Shown: positions 25,346-33,413 of the stretch, piece after piece
How positions within the stretch are numbered: the first letter of the stretch is position 1
How the letters are laid out: the number at the start of each line of letters is the position of its first letter
DNA from: Clostridium simiarum
Lineage (GTDB): Bacteria; Bacillota; Clostridia; Clostridiales; Clostridiaceae
DNA: 64,000 bases
Reading direction: 5' to 3'
Assembly (NCBI RefSeq): GCF_018919175.1
Contig: NZ_JAHLQL010000004.1
Location: 1 to 64,000 of the forward strand
Program-made: the position numbers and the translations under genes
Notes under the pieces: model-generated
Told to the model about the DNA's origin: nothing
What the model saw: the letters and a program-made list of their open reading frames with translations, nothing else
Databases searched by the model: none

Positions 25346-26773
25346 ATGAATAATCAAAAAAAACCAAATCTATTTTTGGCATTATTGCCTATAATATCTC
25401 TTATTCTTATAGCCTTACCTTCAGCAATTAAGTGGAAATCTGGAATGAACGTTCCAATTATATTCGCTATAATTATTAGCTGCCTTGTGGGAAAGTATAT
25501 TGGAATTTCTCTAGATGATATGGAAAAATCACTTATGAAAGGTGCTTCTAGAGCAATGTCAGCAGTATTTATTTTAATAATAGTTGGAAGTATTATTGGT
25601 TTATTTATAGTAAGTGGGGTTATACCAACTTTAACTTACTATGGGCTAAATCTAATAACTCCAAAGCTCTTTCTACCTTCAGCTGCATTAGTTACAGCTA
25701 TAATAGCTACGGCCACGGGCACTTCTTTTAATTCTATTGCAACCATTGGTCTTGCTTTAATGGCAGTAGGTACTGCTATGGGATTTCCAGCTCATATAGT
25801 TGCTGGGGCAGTTCTTTCTGGTGCTTACTTTGGAGATAAAATATCCCCACTTTCAGATACCACAACTGTAGCCTCATCAATGTCTGGATGTAATATATTT
25901 GAACATGTATTTCATATGATGGCAAGTTCTCTAATAGCCTTATTTGCTTCTATAATAATGTACTATTTTATAGGAATAAACTTTATTTCTACTATTAATA
26001 CAGATTGGAGTACAATAGAGCAATTATCTAATGGGATAATTAATAACTTCAATATAAATCCAATTTTAATATTAATACCTTTGCTGGGAATGGTTTTTGC
26101 TCTAAAAAAAATACCAACTATCCCATCACTTTTGGTTACAGCAATTATAAGTGGAATCTTTGCAATTATACTTCAAGGTTCTCATATCACTGAGTTGTTT
26201 AAAATCGCAACCTTTGGATATCAAAGCAATACAGGAATAAAAATGCTTGATAGCCTTTTATCTAGAGGAGGAATTAATTCCATGGGAGGAACCATAATAT
26301 TATTAATTCTTGCTTCTGCATTAGGTGGAATATTGGAAGAGATAGGGTCACTAGAAAGTATTTTAGATTCCATAAAGAAGGTAGTTCATTCTAATAGAGG
26401 TATATTGATGTCTACAATATTTAGTGGACTATTTATAAGTTTTGCAACAGGTGCACAAATTCTAGCTATAATGATACCTGCAAGAATGTTTTCAAATGTA
26501 TTTAAAGAAAAGGGACTTCATACTAAAAATTTATCTAGAATAGTTGAGACTGTAGGTACTGTAGGAATAATATTAGTACCTTGGAGTGTTCATGCTATCT
26601 TTGCTTCTAGTATTTTAGGTGTAGAGCCTTTGAAGTTTATACCATTTATATTTTTTGCCTTTATAGATCTTTTAATAAATATAATTCTAGGTTTTACTGG
26701 AATTAATATAGCTAAAATAGATAAATTAGAAGAAGCTTATAAACAAGAAAAAGTATCAGTGAATGCTATTTAA
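25346..26773 (+). CDS. nhaC: NhaC-family Na+/H+ antiporter
   Basis: 475 aa, about 11-12 membrane helices. TATGTSFNSIATIGLALMAVG and the hairpin GAYFGDKISPLSDTTTVASSMSGC are signature NhaC blocks. GGILEEIGSLESIL and VGIILVPWSVHAIFASSILG complete the family pattern. Exchanges Na+ for H+, and related members exchange malate/lactate, across the cell membrane. AGGAGG ribosome site. It shares a transcript with the metallo-hydrolase gene 42 nt downstream. Confidence 0.92.
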   Translation: MNNQKKPNLFLALLPIISLILIALPSAIKWKSGMNVPIIFAIIISCLVGKYIGISLDDMEKSLMKGASRAMSAVFILIIVGSIIGLFIVSGVIPTLTYYGLNLITPKLFLPSAALVTAIIATATGTSFNSIATIGLALMAVGTAMGFPAHIVAGAVLSGAYFGDKISPLSDTTTVASSMSGCNIFEHVFHMMASSLIALFASIIMYYFIGINFISTINTDWSTIEQLSNGIINNFNINPILILIPLLGMVFALKKIPTIPSLLVTAIISGIFAIILQGSHITELFKIATFGYQSNTGIKMLDSLLSRGGINSMGGTIILLILASALGGILEEIGSLESILDSIKKVVHSNRGILMSTIFSGLFISFATGAQILAIMIPARMFSNVFKEKGLHTKNLSRIVETVGTVGIILVPWSVHAIFASSILGVEPLKFIPFIFFAFIDLLINIILGFTGINIAKIDKLEEAYKQEKVSVNAI

Positions 26774-26815
26774 ACTTAATATAGAAATAATTTTTATATA
26801 ATTGGAGGAGTATAT

Positions 26816-27694
26816 ATGAATAATAAAACTAAATTAGTATTGCTTGGAACAGGAACTCCTAATGCAGATCCAGATCGTTCAGGAGCTTCAGTTGCAATAG
26901 TTGTAGGAGATAATGCTTATATTATAGATTTTGGACCTGGTGTGGTAAGGCAAGCTGCTAAAGCTTATAGAAAAGGAGTTCATGCTCTTATAGCTAAAAA
27001 TTTAAAAGTAGCCTTTTTAACACATTTACATTCAGATCATACAACAGGATACCCAGATCTTATATTTACTCCTTGGGTACTAGACAGAGAAGAACCACTT
27101 AAAGTTTTTGGACCTAAAGGATTAAAATCAATGACAGAACATATAGTGGCTGCTTATAAAATGGATATAGATGAAAGAGTTTATGGGTTAGAGCCTTCTA
27201 ACAAAAATGGATGGAAGGTTGATGTTACAGAAATAGAGCCAGGGGTTGTATTTAAGGATGAAAAGGTAACAGTGGAAGCCTTCAAAGTAAAACATGGGTC
27301 TTTTGAAGCCTATGCTTATAAATTCCATACACCAGATAAAACTATTGTAATATCTGGAGATACAGCGCCATTAGACATTATGGTAGATATAGCTAAAGAT
27401 TGTGATATACTAGTTCATGAAGTTTACCATTCTGAAGGATTTAAATCAAGATCTGAGGAGTGGAAAAAATATCATAGTTCTGTTCACACATCTTCTTATG
27501 AATTAGGAGAAATAGCAGAGAAAGCTAAACCTAAATTATTGGTTCTATATCACCAACTTTACATGATGAACATGCAAAGTGAAGATAAAAATCTATTAAA
27601 TGAAATAGAGTTAAGAGATAAAGAATTAGTAAAAGAAGTTAAGAGTAAGTTTTCAGGAAATGTAATTTCGGGAAAAGATCTAGACATATTTTAA
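26816..27694 (+). CDS. Metallo-beta-lactamase-fold hydrolase (RNase Z/arylsulfatase-like)
   Basis: 292 aa. THLHSDHTTGYPDL gives the zinc motif H70-x-H72-x-D74-H75; LLGTGTPNADP starts the fold; ISGDTAP supplies the bridging Asp and YHQLYM the last His. The long segment after the first motif resembles the ribonuclease Z/AtsA group, but there is no exosite arm, so it is unlikely to be the tRNA-processing enzyme. Substrate unknown. Follows nhaC; GGAGG ribosome site. Confidence 0.87.
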   Translation: MNNKTKLVLLGTGTPNADPDRSGASVAIVVGDNAYIIDFGPGVVRQAAKAYRKGVHALIAKNLKVAFLTHLHSDHTTGYPDLIFTPWVLDREEPLKVFGPKGLKSMTEHIVAAYKMDIDERVYGLEPSNKNGWKVDVTEIEPGVVFKDEKVTVEAFKVKHGSFEAYAYKFHTPDKTIVISGDTAPLDIMVDIAKDCDILVHEVYHSEGFKSRSEEWKKYHSSVHTSSYELGEIAEKAKPKLLVLYHQLYMMNMQSEDKNLLNEIELRDKELVKEVKSKFSGNVISGKDLDIF

Positions 27695-27715
27695 ATCTTT
27701 ATAACTTAGGATATT

Positions 27716-27802
27716 AAAAGGGGTAAGTCAAGTTAAATAGAGTAAATTTTGAAAAACCTTTAAAATTTACTCTTGATAAGTCAAGTTACCCCTTTTAATT
27801 TT
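27716..27802. terminator. Branched bidirectional terminator
   Basis: Outer stem AAAAGGGGTAA / TTACCCCTTTT enclosing an inner hairpin GAGTAAATTTT / AAAATTTACTC; TCAAGTT repeats flank the inner stem. It separates the convergent metallo-hydrolase and hydrogenase-like genes. Confidence 0.8.
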
Positions 27803-27829
27803 GTCCCATAAAAACATCAAGTGATTATT

Positions 27830-29176
27830 TTAAAAATGCCTTTCAAAGATATGTATCTTTTCTTCATCTTTAAAGTCTTCTCTAGAAGTTATATTAATTC
27901 TGGCTAATATTTGATCCATTATTTCACTATGTGTTGCTACTTTAATAGCTGAGTCTTCGGCAAAATCATCTACAAATTTCTTTCCTTCTTCTCTAGGGAT
28001 TAGGGCTTTAGGACCTCCAACACATCCACCTATACAGCCCATACCTTCTATGAAGTTAGCTTTTATACTTCCATTTTGAGCAGATTCAAGAATAGCCTTA
28101 CACTCTTTAACTCCATTGGCCTGAACTGCAGTTAGAAGGTTATATTTTTCAGGGAACATATCTTTTACTGCATCGGATACTGCTTTAGAAACACCACCAG
28201 TTCTTGCATATAGCCTTCCCCCCTTTGATGCATATTCTATAGAAGGAACTCCTGTAAGCTCTGATGGGTTTATTTCTAAAACTTCAAATATATCACGAAG
28301 CTCTTGGAAAGTTAGTACATAATCAATATCTCCTATAAGGTCTTTTTCTTTGGCCTCTGCCTTTTTAGCTATACAAGGTCCTATAAATACTACCTTGCAA
28401 TCTTTATTTAAAGCTTTTAGAACCCTACCAGCAGCAATCATTGGAGATACTGAAGGGGAAACGTGTTTTACAAGGTCAGAATAAACTCTTTTAAGCATTC
28501 CTACCCACATAGGACAGCAACAGGAAGTTATCATTAGATCCTTTTCACTTTTAACATGAGAATCAAACTCTACAGATTCCTTTAAGGTAAGCATATCTGC
28601 AAAGAAAGCAACTTCCACCATGTCTTTAAAACCTATTTTCATAAAAGCAGCTCTAAGTTGATCCATGGTTACATCGGAACCAAATTGGCCAGAAATAGCA
28701 GGGGCAACAGCTGCAATAACAGGTTTTTCTGATTTTAAAAGTTCTAATACAGGCATAAATTCTACTCTATCTACAAGTCTTCCACTTTCGCAAGCCACTA
28801 CGCAAAGACCGCAATCAGCACAGGCTTCTATATCTATATATGTAGTTCCTTTAATGGGGTCTAATAATATTGCGTTAAATGGACATGCACTTTGACAGGC
28901 AGTGGTTTTTCCATCTGAAGAGCATTTCATAGAGCAATCTGATAATTTTTGAACCACTCTATTTTGAGCTTGATAAGCTGTAATTGCTTTCTTTAAGTTT
29001 GTTATAAAATCTTTACTATATTCTACTGTTACCCCACATAAATTAGAGATAACTTTTGCCATTTCCTCTTTTTTATAGCCCTCTTTTGATAAAAGGTTAT
29101 CTACCTCATCTTCAAAGGTATCGTTGTAATAGGCTTTTACCAAAGATTTAAATAAATCCTCGTATTTTTTATGCAT
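27830..29176 (-). CDS. Monomeric [FeFe]-hydrogenase-like protein with 2[4Fe-4S] ferredoxin domain
   Basis: 448 aa. Ferredoxin Cys: 81, 85, 94, 98 and 119, 122, 125, 129. H-cluster motifs: L1 TSCCCPMW (217-224), L2 GPCIAKK (Cys268), L3 EGMGCIGGCVGG (Cys381, Cys385). All four cluster-ligand Cys can be placed, but L1 has an extra Cys and PMW where CpI-type enzymes have TSCCPGW. The pattern resembles the CpIII/group B hydrogenases, whose role is less settled. Residues 1-75 are a helical extension. AAGGAGG before ATG 29176. Single gene; no maturases in the window. Confidence 0.88.
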   Translation of the reverse strand: MHKKYEDLFKSLVKAYYNDTFEDEVDNLLSKEGYKKEEMAKVISNLCGVTVEYSKDFITNLKKAITAYQAQNRVVQKLSDCSMKCSSDGKTTACQSACPFNAILLDPIKGTTYIDIEACADCGLCVVACESGRLVDRVEFMPVLELLKSEKPVIAAVAPAISGQFGSDVTMDQLRAAFMKIGFKDMVEVAFFADMLTLKESVEFDSHVKSEKDLMITSCCCPMWVGMLKRVYSDLVKHVSPSVSPMIAAGRVLKALNKDCKVVFIGPCIAKKAEAKEKDLIGDIDYVLTFQELRDIFEVLEINPSELTGVPSIEYASKGGRLYARTGGVSKAVSDAVKDMFPEKYNLLTAVQANGVKECKAILESAQNGSIKANFIEGMGCIGGCVGGPKALIPREEGKKFVDDFAEDSAIKVATHSEIMDQILARINITSREDFKDEEKIHIFERHF

Positions 29177-29243
29177 ATAAATCCTCCTTTTTAATTAGTT
29201 ATTGAACTATGGAGCTCATGATATTTTTGTCATAATTTATATC

Positions 29244-29352
29244 ATGACTACTGGCTCTAATACTTCCATCTTATTCAAAGTGGGAATAAAAAGCAGCTAA
29301 GTCCCTGGATAAGGATTTTTAAGCTTTAGAGAGGGTAAAACTCCCTCTAAAG
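29244..29352 (+). repeat. Dispersed intergenic repeat, copy B
   Basis: 109 bp aligning with copy A at 1644-1750 from ATGACTAC to CCCTCTAAAG, at roughly 80% identity. It lies upstream of the hydrogenase-like gene, read on the opposite strand, within the 29177-29885 gap that otherwise holds a small membrane-protein gene. The terminal stem CTTTAGAG...CTCTAAAG is conserved with compensating spacing. Confidence 0.75.
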
Positions 29353-29478
29353 GCAAGAATTATGTTTATAAAATTATTATATCAATCTTACTTATTGTAG
29401 AAAATACTTAAGTGCATAATAATTTTTTTAAGTGAAAAGATAATATTGATAGACTTATCTTAGGAGGTATATTAAAAT

Positions 29479-29619
29479 ATGAAGCTATTTATAATTAGTA
29501 CTTCTATATTATTATTTTCATTTATATTTATTTTAATCATGGCTTTATGTAAGGCAGCATCTAAAACTAGATATTTTGAAGAAATAACCATGGTAAAGAA
29601 CATTGATCTTAAGGAATAA
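29479..29619 (+). CDS. Small single-pass membrane protein (46 aa)
   Basis: Begins MKLFIISTSILLFSFIFILI: one hydrophobic helix (residues ~3-24), then a charged tail ending KNIDLKE. AGGAGG at 29462-29467 lies 11 nt before the ATG, which is the main argument that it is translated. No family recognised. A cysteine follows the helix (MALCKAAS). No function can be assigned. Confidence 0.55.
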   Translation: MKLFIISTSILLFSFIFILIMALCKAASKTRYFEEITMVKNIDLKE

Positions 29620-29885
29620 GTAAGATTTTATGTTTACAAAAAATTAACTAATCCCTTGTAATAGGCTTAAATACTAAGTTTATAAAATGTATATAAAATA
29701 AAACTAATGATAAGGTATAAAATATATTATATAATACACCTTGAGTCCATAAATATATATAAATTTTTAATATTTTAACTTTGAGAGCCGATTTTTATTG
29801 GCTCTATTTTTTTATTTTTAATTAGTGTCCATAAGTATTTTGGATAATATAATGATACAGAGAACAATTAAAGGAGTAAAAATTT

Positions 29886-30929
29886 ATGCCACGTTTAATA
29901 TTAGATCCTGGACATGGAGGTTATGACCCTGGTGCTATAGGTCCTACTGGGCTTCAAGAAAAAAATATTTCTTTGGACATAGCTAAAAGGTGCGGAAAAA
30001 TTTTAAGCTATAATAATATAGATGTAGCTTATACTAGAGAAACTGATATTTACATGGGACTTTCTGAAAGAACAAATTTAGCTAATAAGGATGGTGCTGA
30101 TTATTTTATTAGTATTCATATAAACAGCGCTGAATCTGCTGAAGCAAATGGAACGGAATCTTTCGCATTATCCATAGGAGGAGAGGGACAAAAATTAGCT
30201 GAATGTGTTCAAAAAAGCTTAGTAGAAAATATTACTTTAGCTGACAGGGGAGTTAAATTTGCTAACTTTGCTGTGCTAAGAAAAACTGATATGCCAGCTA
30301 TGCTGGTAGAGGTTTGCTTTATTAGTAATCCTCTAGAAGAAGTTTTATTAAGATCAAGTCTTTTCCTAGATAAGGTTGCAGAAGGTATAGCTAAAGGATT
30401 TTTAAATTTTATAGGTCAAGAGTTTAGGAGTAAAAATTCTAATGTAGAGAGTAATAAACAAAATAATGATAACAACCCTAAAAATATTCCAGAAAGTCCA
30501 ACAGTTAATTTAAGACAGGGTATTCAATGGACTAAGGATGATGGAAAAAATGAACTGCCATTTTTTATGGAAGATGAAGAAAATAAGAAAACTGCAGAGA
30601 GAGAAGAGGAAAAGTCAGAGGATTTCAAAATATCACAAGATACAGAAAAGGTAGAGGAGAACAAAGAAGAAAAAATTATAATTGAAGATAAAATAATAAA
30701 AGATCTTAGATATTTTCAAGAGAAACTTCAAAGTTTAGAAACGGAATTTGATGCAATAAGAGATAATTTAGATAAGTATAGGGATAATATATATTTATCA
30801 TTTAAAGAGCTTTTAGAAGCTGTAGAAGACAGGGATGACTTAAAAGTAGAGCTTAGAGATACAAAGAATGAGTTAGATTTCTATATGTATATACTTAATA
30901 ATATAAAGGATACAGTAAAAAAAGTATGA
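29886..30929 (+). CDS. N-acetylmuramoyl-L-alanine amidase (Amidase_3) with C-terminal coiled coil
   Basis: 347 aa. Amidase_3 domain at 1-180: zinc ligands His10 (DPGHGGYDPG), Glu25 (GLQEKN) and His78 (SIHINS), catalytic Glu142 (VEVCFISN). No signal peptide. The catalytic domain sits at the very start, as in CwlC/CwlV-type sporulation amidases that act after mother-cell lysis. The tail (~180-347) is low-complexity acidic, then a predicted coiled coil, replacing the usual SPOR or SH3 wall-binding modules. AAAGGAG before ATG 29886. Confidence 0.9.
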   Translation: MPRLILDPGHGGYDPGAIGPTGLQEKNISLDIAKRCGKILSYNNIDVAYTRETDIYMGLSERTNLANKDGADYFISIHINSAESAEANGTESFALSIGGEGQKLAECVQKSLVENITLADRGVKFANFAVLRKTDMPAMLVEVCFISNPLEEVLLRSSLFLDKVAEGIAKGFLNFIGQEFRSKNSNVESNKQNNDNNPKNIPESPTVNLRQGIQWTKDDGKNELPFFMEDEENKKTAEREEEKSEDFKISQDTEKVEENKEEKIIIEDKIIKDLRYFQEKLQSLETEFDAIRDNLDKYRDNIYLSFKELLEAVEDRDDLKVELRDTKNELDFYMYILNNIKDTVKKV

Positions 30930-30992
30930 TTTAAATTAAATCTATGTTATTATTAAAAACCTCTCAATATAAGTTATTTAAAACATTAAAAA

Positions 30993-31275
30993 TAGGGCTG
31001 TCTCACTAAAAATTAGTGGGACAGCTTTTTGTCTAAAAAAATAAATCTCTCACTCTGAAGGGTGAAAGATTTATGGTAAAATCAATTTACATTGGACTTA
31101 TTCCAGATTAAACAAAAATCAAACTACGCCTCGTCAGATGTTGAAATTGTAACTTATTCTTACATGAATCATATTATTTGAAGACAGATAAAGATGCAAA
31201 ATCTATGAGGATGAAAGATGACACCATGAAAAATGGTTAGTTAAAACTAAGTTACAATGCAGTATATAATTATTA
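30993..31275 (+). pseudogene. IS1182-family transposase remnant with left-end hairpin
   Basis: Starts with GGGCTGTCTCACT...AGTGGGACAGC followed by a T-run (30997-31030), the kind of terminal hairpin seen at IS1182 ends. After it, broken frames still read TPRQMLKL, then (frame-shifted) TYSYMN, and later SMRMKDDTMKNG-stop-LKLSYN. The last matches the IS1182 motif F-MRMK-DH-MKNGQLK-x-YN-x-Q with the Gln codon now TAG. Heavily deleted; not functional. The hairpin may now act as the terminator of the amidase gene. Confidence 0.8.
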
Positions 31276-31393
31276 GTGTAAAAATAATAACAGGTTTATT
31301 AAATTATACATAATTTACATCATATTGATTTAAAAGGAATAATATGTTAATATGTTAAAAAGACATTTAAAAATAAATATTAGGAGGGGTATT

Positions 31394-32188
31394 ATGAAAA
31401 AATCATTAGTAAGAGGTATTGTATCTGGTCTAGCTCTTTGTATTACAATGATTAGTTTTTCTGATGTAAACGTTAAAGCGGATGTTGTTAATGAAAGGTT
31501 AAGTTATAACGAAAGTGTTAAACTTCAAAATGGAGCAGAAGTAACAACACTATATTCAGATGATGATATGGTTACGTATTTAGTTAAGGAAGATGGTTAT
31601 AAATATACAGTTAAGTTTGATGTGTTAAATTATTTAGTTACTTTAAATAATAAAACATATACTTTGAATGATTATCAATCTGCAGCTATTAAAGAAATTG
31701 AGATGAAGAATAGTAATGCTAGATCTTTGAATAAACCTAATATAGTTGAAATATTAGATAATTATGAAACTGTAAATAAATTTACTTTAGAAAATGGTGT
31801 TTCAAGTAATATAATGTCTTATTCGGATCTTCCAACTACAGGATATGGAGTTGAAAGAAAAGTAGCAACTATGAAGGAAGTTAATTTTACCCTTGGATTA
31901 ACAACAGCCTTATTAACTGCAGCAGCGGCATTTTTTCTAAAAGGAAATATAGCGGTTACAAAAGTATTTGTTTCTAAAGTTATTAAGGAAGCTATTGCTG
32001 CTGGAATAATAGCAGTTGGAGCAGAGTACATTTCTGGAGGAGATGCATATTATGACAAATATCAAGCCCATCATAGTACTTTACCAGCAACAAAAGAAAG
32101 AAGAGTGCCTTTTTATAAAAAATATAGCTTTACTTCTTATGGTGACAGCTGGACTCATTACTTTTGGTATGCACAACCTTCTTACTAA
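31394..32188 (+). CDS. Secreted protein resembling large (geobacillin 26-type) bacteriocins
   Basis: 264 aa. Signal peptide with likely cleavage after VKA (29). Residues 30-145 are hydrophilic and propeptide-like. Residues 165-213 form an Ala/Gly-rich hydrophobic pair of helices (LGLTTALLTAAAAFFL, AAGIIAVGAEYI), followed by an aromatic, basic C-terminus (KERRVPFYKKY...THYFWYA). The order leader, helical hairpin, aromatic tail recalls geobacillin 26-like proteins. This is inference from layout, not a confirmed homology. ATG 31394 follows TAGGAGGGG; the frame is open from 31352 without a ribosome site. A small membrane protein follows, possibly an immunity factor. Confidence 0.5.
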   Translation: MKKSLVRGIVSGLALCITMISFSDVNVKADVVNERLSYNESVKLQNGAEVTTLYSDDDMVTYLVKEDGYKYTVKFDVLNYLVTLNNKTYTLNDYQSAAIKEIEMKNSNARSLNKPNIVEILDNYETVNKFTLENGVSSNIMSYSDLPTTGYGVERKVATMKEVNFTLGLTTALLTAAAAFFLKGNIAVTKVFVSKVIKEAIAAGIIAVGAEYISGGDAYYDKYQAHHSTLPATKERRVPFYKKYSFTSYGDSWTHYFWYAQPSY

Positions 32189-32240
32189 ATTTCATAATTA
32201 TTTAATATAAGAATATTTTAAAAATAAGGAATAGATAAGT

Positions 32241-32492
32241 ATGAAGAATATATATAAATATATAAAAATTAAAAATTTATTATGGTTAATATTTCCCGTT
32301 TTATTAGGAATTTATCAATCAAAATTAAATAGTATACAAAATATAATTAAATATGAGAAAATAGATATTATGGAAGAAGTACTGAAAGCACTTTTATCAG
32401 ATATAGCCATATTAAAAGTAATTGGATATATAACTTTTTTTATTACATTACTTATGTATTTTAAGCTTTTTAAGAAATATAATAAAATTTAA
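32241..32492 (+). CDS. Small two-helix membrane protein, possible immunity partner
   Basis: 83 aa. Membrane segments at ~12-26 and ~57-76 separated by a charged loop, Lys-rich ends. It begins 52 nt after the bacteriocin-like gene, with a weak AAGGAATAG ribosome site, and shares a terminator with it. Small, basic, membrane-embedded partners next to secreted toxins are often immunity proteins. That role is inferred only from position and size. Confidence 0.5.
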   Translation: MKNIYKYIKIKNLLWLIFPVLLGIYQSKLNSIQNIIKYEKIDIMEEVLKALLSDIAILKVIGYITFFITLLMYFKLFKKYNKI

Positions 32493-32497
32493 AAATA

Positions 32498-32538
32498 AAA
32501 AATAATGGTAATACTATTTGAATTGCCATTATTTTTTT
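32498..32538 (+). terminator. Terminator after the bacteriocin-like operon
   Basis: AAAATAATGGTAAT and ATTGCCATTATTTTTTT pair (one G-T), ending in seven Ts. Confidence 0.85.
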
Positions 32539-32710
32539 ATATATTGAAAAAGGATAGATATATATTCAATTTCAGGTTATATAAATAAATATTGCATTAT
32601 GTAAAGTAAACTAGTAAATTTAAGATAAATTTGGAGATAATATATTTTAAATATCTTAAAATTATTTGTAAAGTATGTTCAAAGAACCAGAAATTTACCA
32701 TTAAAATCCC

Positions 32711-32780
32711 AAAAGGCATATCCTCTTTTACGAGGATATGCCTTTTGTCTACAGTCTGAGACATACTAAAGTATGTCTCT
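32711..32780 (-). terminator. Two tandem hairpins downstream of tRNA-Pro
   Basis: Read leftward from the tRNA: GAGACATAC-TTTA-GTATGTCTC first, then AAAAGGCATATCCTC / GAGGATATGCCTTTT. The second is a good intrinsic terminator for the tRNA transcript and could also stop rightward transcription. Confidence 0.75.
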
Positions 32781-32782
32781 TT

Positions 32783-32858
32783 TGGTCGGGGTGACAGGGA
32801 TTGAACCTGCGACCTCATGGTCCCAAACCACGCGCGCTCCCATCTGCGCCACACCCCG
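32783..32858 (-). tRNA. tRNA-Pro (TGG)
   Basis: 76-nt cloverleaf on the minus strand: CGGGGTG acceptor pairing with CACCCCG, anticodon loop TTTGGGA with anticodon TGG, T arm GGTTCAATCC, encoded CCA. Single tRNA gene. Confidence 0.96.
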
Positions 32859-32989
32859 TTAACAATAATGATTATAATACATTAATTTTTACAAGTCAAC
32901 AGTTATTGAGGGGATTTTATTTTTATCTTTGTTTTTTCTTGTGATATAATTTTTATATTACACAACCTTTAGGAAAGATGGTGATTTTT

Positions 32990-33289
32990 ATGAAAGCTAC
33001 AACGGTAGTAATGCTTGTAGCCAGTATTTGGTTTATAGTATTTGGTATTTTAATCTTAGCAAGTAAAGGCTTCAAGGAAAAAATGGTTCTTTCTATTAAA
33101 AATGCTAAAGATAAAGAAGGGTATATAAGATTCAATGCTTTATATAATATAATTATAGGAATTTTGGGTATAATCATAGGTATAGCAAACCAGGTTGTAA
33201 CCAAGGATAATATAACTCTTATTATTTTTATTGTAGTTATGTTAGGTGCATCTATAATACAAGGAAACATGGGTAAAAAATATAGATAG
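32990..33289 (+). CDS. DUF3784-like small membrane protein
   Basis: 99 aa with three hydrophobic helices (~5-22, ~49-67, ~75-93); the second and third helices are separated by a short TKDNIT turn, the layout of the DUF3784 family. Function unknown. The start is ATG 32990, with GATGGTGA as ribosome site; an in-frame ATG at 32978 has none. Ends before a strong terminator. Confidence 0.65.
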   Translation: MKATTVVMLVASIWFIVFGILILASKGFKEKMVLSIKNAKDKEGYIRFNALYNIIIGILGIIIGIANQVVTKDNITLIIFIVVMLGASIIQGNMGKKYR

Positions 33290-33330
33290 AAAATTATTAA
33301 CAGTAAATATGTAAAAGAATATTAATACAT

Positions 33331-33380
33331 AAAGTCTGATACACAAATGATATAATATAATTGTGTATCAGACTTTTTTA
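33331..33380 (+). terminator. Terminator of the DUF3784 gene
   Basis: Perfect 16-bp arms AAAGTCTGATACACAA / TTGTGTATCAGACTTT with a TATAAT-containing loop and a following T-run. Confidence 0.88.
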
Positions 33381-33413
33381 AAATTAATCAGTAATAAAAA
33401 GGGGGAAAAGTTT

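Noticed and set aside
32953..33270. Minus-strand frame opposite the DUF3784 gene
   Set aside because: Hydrophobic mirror of a real membrane-protein frame, with no ribosome site.
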